A DNA stretch of 64,000 nucleotides from Streptomyces coeruleorubidus (GTDB taxonomy: Bacteria > Actinomycetota > Actinomycetes > Streptomycetales > Streptomycetaceae). Under the pieces are notes generated by a model. The model did not search any database, was not told where the DNA came from, and saw nothing but the letters and a program-made list of their open reading frames with translations. The stretch covers positions 5,332,001-5,396,000 of the forward strand of contig NZ_CP118527.1 of NCBI RefSeq assembly GCF_028885415.1, read 5' to 3'. Position 1 is the stretch's first letter; every line of letters starts with the position of its first letter. The position numbers and the translations under genes are program-made. Shown in pieces: positions 51,959-59,360 of the stretch.

Positions 51959-53140
51959 ATGCCCCGCAGCAGCCCACTTCGCCGCTTCGTGAATCTGTTT
52001 CGGAGTAGCCCCAGCGTTCAGAAGGGGGAGCGCGGGAATATCAGAAGGGATACCTTCCGGCCCGTTGCAATTCTAATCCACGGCACTTTCGCGGCGAAGG
52101 CTACATGGATTGAACCCGACAGCGAAATCGGGGAATACCTGTCTAGGAGCGGGATTCGAGTAATTCCTTTTAGGTGGTCGGGAAAGAACTCTCACCTCGA
52201 GAGAATCCGGGCGGCAAATGACCTTTCTGGACTGGTCCAGAAGACCCGGGCGCAGGGGGACTGTGGGCCGATCTGGCTCGTCGCGCACAGTCACGGCGGG
52301 AATGTCGCCGTAATGGCAAGAAATGTTCTACCTGCCCGGTCGGTGCAAGTAATTACGTTGGCGACACCTTTCATTTGTGCGTCTGAACGTAAGGACTCGA
52401 AAACGCGGCTTCCAAGCGGGTGGGAGATGCGAATTCAAGAGTATATGGCAATGGCCTTCATTACGGGTACCCTCTATGCCGCGTTTGAGAACCCGGGTGC
52501 ACTCGTGCGATGGATCTTTCTCTCCGCTCTGGCTATGCTGAGCGTGGGGATGTTGGTGTATTACCTGGGCTCTGTGAAGTCCAAGCAAGTAATCGCAGAA
52601 AATCGGAAAATGTTCTGCCCGGATCGAGTCCCTGACGGAGACGTTCACGTCATCAACTTGCCCCGAGATGAGGCGCGCATGGGGATCGGCATGGGGCAAA
52701 CGATGTCCTGGCTAGCAAAATTGACATCGAGCACCCTTCATCGGGCTCCTTTCTTCAGTGCAGCGATTTTCCTAGTTTTGGCAACTGCGATAGCTTCGCT
52801 AATTGAGTTCGACCTGATAGGGAATGCAGCGCTCTGGTTCTTCGTCGTGGTTTCCGTGGCAGGGGTGCTCGCCACGTACGTCCTGATTTGGGCCGACCTG
52901 TGGATGTTGGTTTACGGGCTCGACGGCCCTTACGCTGCAATCAAGTTTCATGTATCTGTAGAGCAATGCCCTTTCGGAAGTTCGACGATTCATCAATTGG
53001 GAATCGGGTATCGCAGTTCATTAATGGATAGTAAAGGGATGATGCATACGCGGATTTATGAGGAAGTTAGCGTGGTTCGCTGTGTAGTCGACATCATTTT
53101 GGGGCGTCCTCTATTGGCGTTTAGGTCGTCGCCGATCTAA
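51959..53140 (+). CDS. membrane-bound alpha/beta-hydrolase of atypical (low-GC) composition
   Basis: 393 residues. N-terminal lipase-like core: AILIHGTFAAKATW (HG oxyanion motif) and nucleophile Ser111 in WLVAHSHGGNVAVMARNV. Four membrane helices follow (WIFLSALAMLSVGMLVYYLG; FFSAAIFLVLATAIASLIEF; LWFFVVVSVAGVLATYVLIW among them), then a cytosolic tail HTRIYEEVSVVRCVVDII. Many A/T-ending codons unlike neighbours, indicating recent transfer. ATG 51959 follows AAGGG. Could be a membrane-lipid-active effector; no partner is evident. Confidence 0.7.
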   Translation: MPRSSPLRRFVNLFRSSPSVQKGERGNIRRDTFRPVAILIHGTFAAKATWIEPDSEIGEYLSRSGIRVIPFRWSGKNSHLERIRAANDLSGLVQKTRAQGDCGPIWLVAHSHGGNVAVMARNVLPARSVQVITLATPFICASERKDSKTRLPSGWEMRIQEYMAMAFITGTLYAAFENPGALVRWIFLSALAMLSVGMLVYYLGSVKSKQVIAENRKMFCPDRVPDGDVHVINLPRDEARMGIGMGQTMSWLAKLTSSTLHRAPFFSAAIFLVLATAIASLIEFDLIGNAALWFFVVVSVAGVLATYVLIWADLWMLVYGLDGPYAAIKFHVSVEQCPFGSSTIHQLGIGYRSSLMDSKGMMHTRIYEEVSVVRCVVDIILGRPLLAFRSSPI

Positions 53141-53202
53141 GGTCTCAGATTGGTGCCCCAGACGTTCAACGGCGATCTTCGCGACGATTAGGCGCGGCGA
53201 AG

Positions 53203-53235
53203 CCTCCCTCCGGTCAAGGTTGACGCGGAGGGAGG
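53203..53235 (-). terminator. terminator between convergent cargo genes
   Basis: CCTCCCTCCG and CGGAGGGAGG pair perfectly over 10 bp with a 13-nt loop. It sits just after position 53246, where the unshifted frame of the HTH-SUMF1 gene would stop. Confidence 0.75.
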
Positions 53236-53312
53236 TTGATTGGCGTCAGCCGTGTTGCCTCTTGGTGGGAGTCATTTGCTCAGGTGATGCTACGCAGCGA
53301 AATCCCGTGTCG

Positions 53313-54191
53313 TCATCGTGCATCGTGTCGCTGATCGTTCGTTGCAGCGGGCGCCCCTCGGAATAGCGGACTAGTAAAGGCGCTGCCTCGAAGTTCGTAT
53401 CTCCCGGGGGTGGTCGGTGAGGCTAACCATTCCCATACGTTTCCCACCATGTCGTAGACCCCGTAGGGCGAAACGCCGCTGTGGTACCGGGAGACAGACG
53501 TCGTGCATTCGACGCCGGTCTCTCGGACGTTGCACTTAGCGGCGGTCTTCTGGTCGCCCCACGGGAAGACGCGGCCGGCGGTTCCGCGGGCTGCCTTCTC
53601 CCACTGCTCGGCAGTGGGCAGCGCCTTCCCGGCCCATGCCGCGTACGCGTTCGCGTCTTTCCAAGTCACGTGCACCACAGGGTGGTCGTACAGCTCGCGG
53701 GGGCATCGCCCGTTCTCCCAGTGCTGCGGCACGGGATGGCGGGTGGCGGCGCAGAACCGCGCATAGTCCGCGTTGGTCGTCGGGAAGGTGTCGATGTGGA
53801 ACTCATCGACCCATACCGGGTAGTCGTCCTCGCCCGACAGGAAGATTCCTTCCGGGACGTGGGCCATGAGCTTCCCGTCGCCGGGGTGCTTCACGTACTC
53901 GCCGCTGAGCGGCTGGTCTTCGTCGGGCTCGATGATGGCCTGAGTGGGAATGTCGTCGGCCGCGAGGATGCCCACAAAGCGCCCCTGAGCGTCCTGATCG
54001 GCTTTGGCGAGCAGGGTGTCGAGGGCAGCTTGATTCACCATACGCAGGGTGGCTTGCTCGCCGTCTCCCTCCCACCGGGAAACGATGCGGTCGGAGACTC
54101 CGAGCTTCTCGGAGAACTCCATCAGGCTCATGCGCGCGGCTTGGCGCAGCGCCTTAACTTCACGGCCGGTCCATTTCGTAACGAGTGGCAT
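53313..54191 (-). CDS. XRE-HTH plus formylglycine-generating-enzyme-like (SUMF1) protein, C-terminus frameshifted
   Basis: 292 residues from ATG 54191. HTH at residues ~10-60 (VKALRQAARMSLMEFSEKLG; VSDRIVSRWEGDGEQATLRM), linker, then an FGE-sulfatase domain: VPEGIFLSGEDDYPVWVDEF, HPVVHVTWKDANAYAAWAGK, LPTAEQWEKAARGTAGRVFP, GVYDMVGNVWEWLA, RGSAFTSPLFRGAP. The end reads NDQRHDAR-stop, but a second frame encodes TMHDDDTGFRCV, the family's conserved last motif, running to a stop at 53246. A 2-bp loss at about 53335 explains this. Possibly inactive, or a ligand-sensing regulator. Confidence 0.75.
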   Translation of the reverse strand: MPLVTKWTGREVKALRQAARMSLMEFSEKLGVSDRIVSRWEGDGEQATLRMVNQAALDTLLAKADQDAQGRFVGILAADDIPTQAIIEPDEDQPLSGEYVKHPGDGKLMAHVPEGIFLSGEDDYPVWVDEFHIDTFPTTNADYARFCAATRHPVPQHWENGRCPRELYDHPVVHVTWKDANAYAAWAGKALPTAEQWEKAARGTAGRVFPWGDQKTAAKCNVRETGVECTTSVSRYHSGVSPYGVYDMVGNVWEWLASPTTPGRYELRGSAFTSPLFRGAPAATNDQRHDAR

Positions 54192-54241
54192 CGGTACCTC
54201 TGTCGTGAATCGCCGCCCCTCGGAGGGGCGGCGGTACGCGG

Positions 54242-54379
54242 CTACAGGCGGTCGCCGGGGATCCCGGCGTAACTGTCCCTCAGTGCGTCGAGCACCGGGT
54301 GGTTCTGCGGGAACTTCACGTCGTCGAGCGCGCTCACGGCACGCACCCCGATCGTCGTGTTCGTGGCGAACGCGATCGG
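54242..54379 (-). pseudogene. C-terminal fragment of a class IV aminotransferase
   Basis: 46 codons: IAFATNTTIGVRAVSALDDV, KFPQNHPVLDALRDSYAGIP and a stop. This is the characteristic end of D-amino-acid/branched-chain-type aminotransferases (FATNT..GV..V). No upstream part is present. In the gap 54192-54600 this, a hairpin at 54211 and the 26-bp repeat are all I see. Confidence 0.55.
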
Positions 54380-54472
54380 GCCTGCTCGTGACCTTGCCGT
54401 GGGGTACTGACGTGCCCGTTTCGGCTCCGGCGTCGTCCACTACCGTCCGGGACGGTCTGGGTTCGGCCGCAT

Positions 54473-54498
54473 CGTTTGGCCCCCTGTTTGGCCCCCCG
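54473..54498. repeat. 26-bp repeat flanking part of the cargo, right copy
   Basis: CGTTTGGCCCCCT followed by GTTTGGCCCCCCG; one mismatch to the copy at 51766, 2.7 kb away in the same orientation. The pair brackets the hydrolase and HTH-SUMF1 genes. Confidence 0.7.
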
Positions 54499-54600
54499 GC
54501 TGTGCGCTTCAGGGGCCCGTCCTGGACGGTCCGTCTTCAGCACACTCCCTGGCTACTTCCCTGGGCGACACCGCTCAAGGTGGTTGCAGGTGTGTGATCG

Positions 54601-54619
54601 GCGGTTATAAAATAACCGC
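54601..54619 (+). promoter_or_regulatory. palindromic operator/-10 region of the HTH-ImmA operon
   Basis: GCGGTTAT-AAA-ATAACCGC, perfect 8-bp arms around AAA, one base before the ATG at 54621. The AT-rich centre (TATAAAAT) can serve as -10, giving a leaderless mRNA. A repressor bound here would block transcription entirely. Confidence 0.7.
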
Positions 54620-54620
54620 T

Positions 54621-55253
54621 ATGCTCACACCTGAAGACGCGTCATTTATCACGGCCGCAACCGAGGGCCTCTCTGAACCTCTCTACGCTGCGCTTGACGA
54701 TGGCTACACAGCGGCGCACGCGCACTTCGACGAGCACGGCATGGTGGGAGACGGGTACTCGAAGGGGCGAACTGACCTCGCTCGGGACCATGCGCGTCGG
54801 TACGTGGAGCGTCTCCACGGTGATCGGAAGCACCTCGGTGGGTGGGAGCCAATCAACGGTTCCAGCGGGCGGTTCCACTTGCGCAACGGCATGCTCACTC
54901 TGCGCATCCTGCATGCAACGCCCTATGACCTGATCCCTGCCCCGGGGCGCAACAAGGCTCGCATCAGCTACTACTACAATCGAGCGGTTGACCTGTTCGG
55001 CGTCGAAGCGAGTAACCTCCTGGCCGTTTGGCTGTCGCCCCGCGAAGAGGGTGGGGAGATCTCCGTGCGCATCGTGCGTCCGATCGGGGAATGGAAGCCC
55101 GGTCGGCCGCCGAAGTTCGACCTCGATTTCGAGCTGCCGCGTGAGACTGAAGCGTTCACGGACTGGGAGTTCGTGCCGGACGACAAGGGCATCGTGCTGC
55201 CCTTCGAGTTCGACGAAGATGAGCGCGAAGAGGGTGAAGGAAGTGGTGCATGA
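54621..55253 (+). CDS. hypothetical protein upstream of HTH-ImmA/IrrE gene
   Basis: 210 residues from ATG 54621. Helical N-terminus (TAAHAHFDEHGMVGDGYSKG; DLARDHARRYVERLHGDRK), a beta-rich middle (GRFHLRNGMLTLRILHATPY) and a very acidic tail (EFDEDEREEGEGSGA). No known domain. The stop lies inside the next gene's start region, so the two are coupled; it could be a toxin or the substrate/partner of the peptidase. Confidence 0.7.
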   Translation: MLTPEDASFITAATEGLSEPLYAALDDGYTAAHAHFDEHGMVGDGYSKGRTDLARDHARRYVERLHGDRKHLGGWEPINGSSGRFHLRNGMLTLRILHATPYDLIPAPGRNKARISYYYNRAVDLFGVEASNLLAVWLSPREEGGEISVRIVRPIGEWKPGRPPKFDLDFELPRETEAFTDWEFVPDDKGIVLPFEFDEDEREEGEGSGA

Positions 55254-56394
55254 TCCTGCGGAGCGGATCCGGACGCTCCGGCTCCTCATGGGGTTGACCC
55301 AGGGGGAGCTGGCTCAGGCCGCAGGCGTGTCTCAGCCGATGATCTCGCAGATCCAGAAGGGCACCAAGGGCGTCACTGACGACCTGTTGGGGCGGATCGC
55401 TGAGGCAACGGGAACACCACGCTCATTCTTCGATGTCGACCCGACCGACCTGCCGACTGACACCCTTCTGTTCCGCAAGAAGGCAAGTGCATCAGTTCGT
55501 GAGGTTGGTCGGGTCGAAGCGACTGTTCGAGAGGCTTATCGGGTTGCAGCGCGGCTCCTCACTGAGACGCGAGTGCGCCGGACAACTCTGCCTAGGGCAG
55601 AAGGGAAAGTCTCTCCTGACGCCATTGAGGACCTTGCCTCTGCAACGCGAGATGCGTTGGGTATTGGCCAGGATGGTGTTCTTGGGCACGTTATCCGATC
55701 CTGTGAGCGAGCGGGAATTCCGGTCGTGCCTCTTGTGCTTGTCGACGCTCAAGGGCACGGGGAAGATATCGTTGTCGGACATTCTGGGGTCTCCTGTTGG
55801 CGGGGGCAGGCAGAGCCTTCCCTGATCAGCTACTTCTCAGCCGGAAGTGGCGATAGGCAGCGATTCACAGTGGCCCATGAGCTTGGGCACCTGGTGCTGC
55901 ATCCAGCAAGGAGAGCGGAGCTTTCCTCTAAGGAGGCAGAGGCAGAGGCTCATCGGTTCGCCGGGGCCTTCTTGCTTCCCCGCGTACGTGCTGATGAGGC
56001 GTTTTCAGGTCCTCTGATGCTTCGGGACTTCGCCGCGCTTAAGAAGCGTTGGGGTGTGTCCATCCAGGCGCTAATTCAACGAGCGTACGACCTCGGATAT
56101 GTTGATAGTGATCGCCGAGAAAGTCTATACAAGCAGATTGGCGCCCGGGGGTGGCGCACCAGTGAACCTGTTGCTGTCCATCCTGAGCAGCCATCTTTGA
56201 TGAGAGCGATGCTGGCTCGTCGCTACGGTGAGCCGCCTGCTGTTCTTCAAGCATCAGAGGACTTGGGAATTCACCCTGTCCTGATGAGGTCACTTGCCCC
56301 GGAAAATGCTGCTAACCCGGCTCCGAAAAAAGCGGCCAATGTCATTAGTCTAGGTGAGCGCCGTCAGCGTGTAGCACGTCTTAAAGCCTTATAG
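55219..56394 (+). CDS. XRE-HTH plus ImmA/IrrE metallopeptidase
   Basis: 391 residues from ATG 55219; GTG 55246 next to AAGGAA is an alternative. HTH at residues ~15-70 (LLMGLTQGELAQAAGVSQPM; SQIQKGTKGVTDDLLGRIAE) and a zinc peptidase domain with HELGH (His220, His224) in RFTVAHELGHLVLHP and a downstream Glu in AEAEAHRFAGAFLLPR. ImmA/IrrE proteases cleave repressors in phages and ICEs upon DNA damage. Middle part is A/T-rich versus flanks, a sign of transfer. Confidence 0.88.
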   Translation: MSAKRVKEVVHDPAERIRTLRLLMGLTQGELAQAAGVSQPMISQIQKGTKGVTDDLLGRIAEATGTPRSFFDVDPTDLPTDTLLFRKKASASVREVGRVEATVREAYRVAARLLTETRVRRTTLPRAEGKVSPDAIEDLASATRDALGIGQDGVLGHVIRSCERAGIPVVPLVLVDAQGHGEDIVVGHSGVSCWRGQAEPSLISYFSAGSGDRQRFTVAHELGHLVLHPARRAELSSKEAEAEAHRFAGAFLLPRVRADEAFSGPLMLRDFAALKKRWGVSIQALIQRAYDLGYVDSDRRESLYKQIGARGWRTSEPVAVHPEQPSLMRAMLARRYGEPPAVLQASEDLGIHPVLMRSLAPENAANPAPKKAANVISLGERRQRVARLKAL

Positions 56395-56398
56395 AACG

Positions 56399-56425
56399 GG
56401 GGCCCGCTCGTTGAGAGCGGGCCCC
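56399..56425. terminator. bidirectional terminator
   Basis: GGGGCCCGCTC-GTTGA-GAGCGGGCCCC, a perfect 11-bp stem between two convergent genes, followed on the plus strand by TTGGCGTCTTT. Confidence 0.85.
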
Positions 56426-56455
56426 TTGGCGTCTTTGGCAGTAGAAGCAACCCAA

Positions 56456-57703
56456 TTAGCGAGGCATGAAGCCCGGCTTTTGTTCGGCAAGCGAGTGAAG
56501 CCGTTCTAGGTAGCCCTGCGCCGCTGGCTCTGAGCTATACCGCCGCCTCATCTCGGCAGCGAGTTCGCGGCTCGTCATGATGAGCGACGGAACCGACTGG
56601 CGGTCCCCTTCGAGGGCCCGCTCACCCATGATGAGTGCCTGCTCCAAGTCGCCCTCACGCGCCGCCGTGACTCCGAGCGTGACCCGCGCTTCGGCGTTGC
56701 GCATCGGTGAGCGCTCGGTGCCGTCGAAGTCTGTTCCCGCCCTCAGCACCTCTTCGGCGAGCGTGCGCGCAAGCTTGTCTTCGCCGACCAGGCGGTAGCA
56801 GTCCATCGCGTAGAAGTCGAACTTGGCTGGGTCCACCACGAAGTGGTTGTCCAGGTTCTCGGGGTAGGGCATCCCTTCGAGCAACCGCCGCCCCTTGTCC
56901 AAGGCCACCTCGACCTGCCGGCGGTCCCCGATCCGCGCCCATGCCTTGGCCTCCTGGGCTGCGAGCTGCACGGCCACGCCGTGGTGCGCTGCCGTCTCGG
57001 CTCCGGCCCGCGCCGCGGCGATGACGCCGCGGTAGTCGCCGGTCGTGAGGGCGAACCATGCCCGCATCTCGTGCGCCCACCCGGCGACCTCCGCATGGTC
57101 GGCCTCCGTCGCGAGCGAGAGCGCCGCCTGGCGCGTCGACTCGGCCGCGTGACGGGCGCCTGTGTCGTACTCGACACAGCCGACCAGTAGCGCGAGCCAA
57201 CCGGACAGTGCGAGAACCTCGCGGTGCTGCGCGAGCGTGAGGCTCTTCGTGTGGAGTTCGACGACACGGCGCAGCCACTGGCGCCCCTCGATGAGAAGCT
57301 GCTCGCTCGGCATGAACGGGTACTCCGAGGCGAGCCTGTCGGCCGTGATCCGCAGGGCATCAAGCGTGGCGTTGTCGACGTCGGACCGGTTGAGACGGCT
57401 CATGATCTCCAGCGTCTCCATGCCGGACGCTGCCAGGATCTCCCTGTCACCGTCCCGCCGTGAGGGCGCCGGGAAGAGCGCGTGCGTCACGGTGCCGAAG
57501 AGGGCCGCGATGATCGGTTGGTAGAAGTCGTTCGGCATCTGGCCTGACTCCCAGCGCTTCCACTGGCGAATCATGCTGTCTTCCGCGGGGAGCTCCGTGG
57601 GAGCGTGCGCCCGAAGCGCCCTTACCGCGTCACGCTGCGACCAGTCACGGGCCGCTCGTTCGGCAGCGATGCGCCGCGCCCATGCGGGCCTGTCGTCGGT
57701 CAT
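56456..57703 (-). CDS. XRE-type regulator with TPR-like helical repeats
   Basis: 415 residues from ATG 57703 after GGAGGAGGG. N-terminal HTH (ERAARDWSQRDAVRALRAHA; MIRQWKRWESGQMPNDFYQP) followed by ~300 residues of helical repeats with the rhythm of TPRs (ALIMGERALEGDRQSVPSLI). Such proteins sense peptides or metabolites and are common in Streptomyces and their AICEs. It faces the ImmA gene across a shared terminator. Confidence 0.85.
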   Translation of the reverse strand: MTDDRPAWARRIAAERAARDWSQRDAVRALRAHAPTELPAEDSMIRQWKRWESGQMPNDFYQPIIAALFGTVTHALFPAPSRRDGDREILAASGMETLEIMSRLNRSDVDNATLDALRITADRLASEYPFMPSEQLLIEGRQWLRRVVELHTKSLTLAQHREVLALSGWLALLVGCVEYDTGARHAAESTRQAALSLATEADHAEVAGWAHEMRAWFALTTGDYRGVIAAARAGAETAAHHGVAVQLAAQEAKAWARIGDRRQVEVALDKGRRLLEGMPYPENLDNHFVVDPAKFDFYAMDCYRLVGEDKLARTLAEEVLRAGTDFDGTERSPMRNAEARVTLGVTAAREGDLEQALIMGERALEGDRQSVPSLIMTSRELAAEMRRRYSSEPAAQGYLERLHSLAEQKPGFMPR

Positions 57704-57861
57704 GTGCCCTCCTCCGAGTGCCTACTCCGAGTCTCACCCGCGAGCCAGGGGGACAGGGAAGGGGACACAGGGGTGTCACTGGACATGTCCCCACCTCCGC
57801 TTCGTCGTCCCCTGGCTGTCACTTACGGCACAACTCCCGTTCCTCGCATGCTGGTTGCAGA

Positions 57862-58197
57862 TCACGCACCACCCGGGACGGAACGCTCTTCGAGCGCTGC
57901 GACCCGTTCAGTCAACGCCTGAATTTGGGAGCGGATTTCCTTGATGTCGTCGCGCACGTCGCTGCTGGGGGAAGCCCCGTCGCTGACGAAGTTGCCGAGG
58001 TTCCCGGCCGACACGATCAGCCCTTCGGCCCGAAGTGCAGCCAAGCCGTTCTGGATGGTCTGGCTCGCGAATCCGAACCGGTCGATCAACTCGCGCTGTG
58101 ACGGGAGCTTGTCCCCCGGCTTCATCTTCTTGATGTCCTCGCGAAGTGCGTCCGCGACCTGCACCGCTTTCGGCTTCGGCCCTCCTGTGACAGTCAT
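57862..58197 (-). CDS. KorSA-like GntR family repressor
   Basis: 111 residues. GntR winged helix: VADALREDIKKMKPGDKLPS, QRELIDRFGFASQTIQNGLA, ALRAEGLIVSAGNLGNFVSD; C-terminal coiled coil (DIKEIRSQIQALTERVAALE) for dimerisation, no ligand domain. In pSAM2 KorSA represses pra and transfer functions. Here repeated operators lie before its gene and it is divergent from the transfer operon. Confidence 0.88.
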   Translation of the reverse strand: MTVTGGPKPKAVQVADALREDIKKMKPGDKLPSQRELIDRFGFASQTIQNGLAALRAEGLIVSAGNLGNFVSDGASPSSDVRDDIKEIRSQIQALTERVAALEERSVPGGA

Positions 58198-58211
58198 GCT
58201 TTGAGAGTACC

Positions 58212-58279
58212 CACCACAGCGAACTAGCGCGCATCACCCGACCGGGGTTGTGCACCACAGCAAACTAGTGCAAGCTAGT
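58212..58279. promoter_or_regulatory. repeated operator of the GntR repressor
   Basis: CACCACAGCGAACTAGCGC (58212) and CACCACAGCAAACTAGTGC (58253) are 19-bp direct repeats differing at two bases, 41 bp apart (about four helical turns). The second merges into ACTAG-TGCAAG-CTAGT, a perfect 5-bp palindrome. Sits between the repressor start and the transfer operon, fitting control of both. Confidence 0.7.
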
Positions 58280-58683
58280 CAACGAGCGGCCCTACCGGAT
58301 CCTCGGGAAACAGCCGCTTGACCTGCACGAATGCACAGGGCGGGGACGCTGCAATCCCGCTAAAGGCCAGGTGGAACAGGGCTTTGGCCCGTACTGGCGA
58401 GGTGGCCCGGTGACCGCGAGCAACGGCCGGAGAGTGGGGACGTGATCCCCCTTGCAGTGCTTCACCCCTGTTGACCTCGCCGAAAGGACGCCTGATGTAC
58501 CGACGAAGACCCTGAGCGCCACCGTTACGGACCGGTCGGCGGCGCCTGGACAGCATGCACGGTCCACCACGGCTCGCAGCACGTCACGCTGCGGCCGGCT
58601 GTCTCTCCCGCCCGTCCGTTCCGCGCTATGGGCGAGGACGTACGGGCGGGAGCGCGGGGAGCCGGAACCGACTCCAACGGCAA

Positions 58684-58713
58684 GCGGCTCCCGGGGGGCA
58701 TCCCGGGAGCCGC
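58684..58713 (+). promoter_or_regulatory. strong leader hairpin before the AICE operon
   Basis: GCGGCTCCCGGG and CCCGGGAGCCGC, perfect 12-bp stem with 6-nt loop, ending 36 bp before the DUF6284 start, followed by a GAGAGGAA ribosome site. Possible attenuator, RNA stabiliser or origin-associated structure. The rest of the 552-bp gap (58198-58749) shows the operators and no supported gene. Confidence 0.65.
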
Positions 58714-58749
58714 GTTCGGGCCGTTCCACGCTGAGAGGAACACGACCCA

Positions 58750-59019
58750 ATGAACCACATCGTCACACTTCAGGACGCTGTTACCGCGTTCGCACCGTGG
58801 ATGGAACCGACCGACGCTGAGCTGGACGCGATCGAGCAGGAGATGCCCGTCATCCTGGCGGACGTCGACCTGTTGGACGCGCACATCACCACCCTGGACC
58901 GCGCCCCGACCGAACTGGACGAGCGGCGTATCCGCCGGGCCCGGCGCCGGGCGCTCGCCGCCCGGGTCGCGCTGGTCAACCGCGCGGCCGGTACGAGCCT
59001 GCCCGGGGGTGCGGCATGA
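58750..59019 (+). CDS. DUF6284 family protein
   Basis: 89 residues (MNHIVTLQDAVTAFAPWMEP; TDAELDAIEQEMPVILADVD; ERRIRRARRRALAARVALVN). Small acidic-then-basic helical protein that is nearly always the first gene of AICE transfer operons in Streptomyces. Function unknown. Overlaps the next gene (ATGA). Confidence 0.85.
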   Translation: MNHIVTLQDAVTAFAPWMEPTDAELDAIEQEMPVILADVDLLDAHITTLDRAPTELDERRIRRARRRALAARVALVNRAAGTSLPGGAA

Positions 59020-59360
59020 CGCTGGACGACCTCACGGTCCCCCTGCGCGCGCTGCGGCTGTTGGCCGTGGACTTCCCGCACCTGCCCGCCCCCGACGTGG
59101 ATGTGTCCCCGATCTTCCCGGAATGGCTGCGGCTGTCCTTCCACGACACCTCGGGCGAGAGCCTCGCCGCGTTCGAGCAGTGGCGCACTGCCCTGCGGAT
59201 CGCCCCGGAAGCGGTCGACTCCCGCACCCAGAGCGCGGGCCGCACCCGCGTCCTGAAGGCCGAAGGGCAGTTCGCCGGCGCGGGCATCGTCCTGACCGCG
59301 TATGCCGATCAGCCGGACGTCGACCGTGCCCCTGCGGGGCAGGCGGGAGGTGCCCGGTGA
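59016..59360 (+). CDS. AICE-associated hypothetical protein
   Basis: 114 residues, alpha/beta pattern (PDVDVSPIFPEWLRLSFHDT; GESLAAFEQWRTALRIAPEA; GAGIVLTAYADQPDVDRAPA). No name recognised, but the position between DUF6284 and the DUF2637 protein is standard. Coupled on both sides by overlaps. Confidence 0.75.
   Translation: MTLDDLTVPLRALRLLAVDFPHLPAPDVDVSPIFPEWLRLSFHDTSGESLAAFEQWRTALRIAPEAVDSRTQSAGRTRVLKAEGQFAGAGIVLTAYADQPDVDRAPAGQAGGAR

Noticed and set aside
58452..58820. Plus-strand frame across the AICE operator region
   Set aside because: Arginine/threonine-rich, spans the hairpin and the start of DUF6284 in another frame, no ribosome site.
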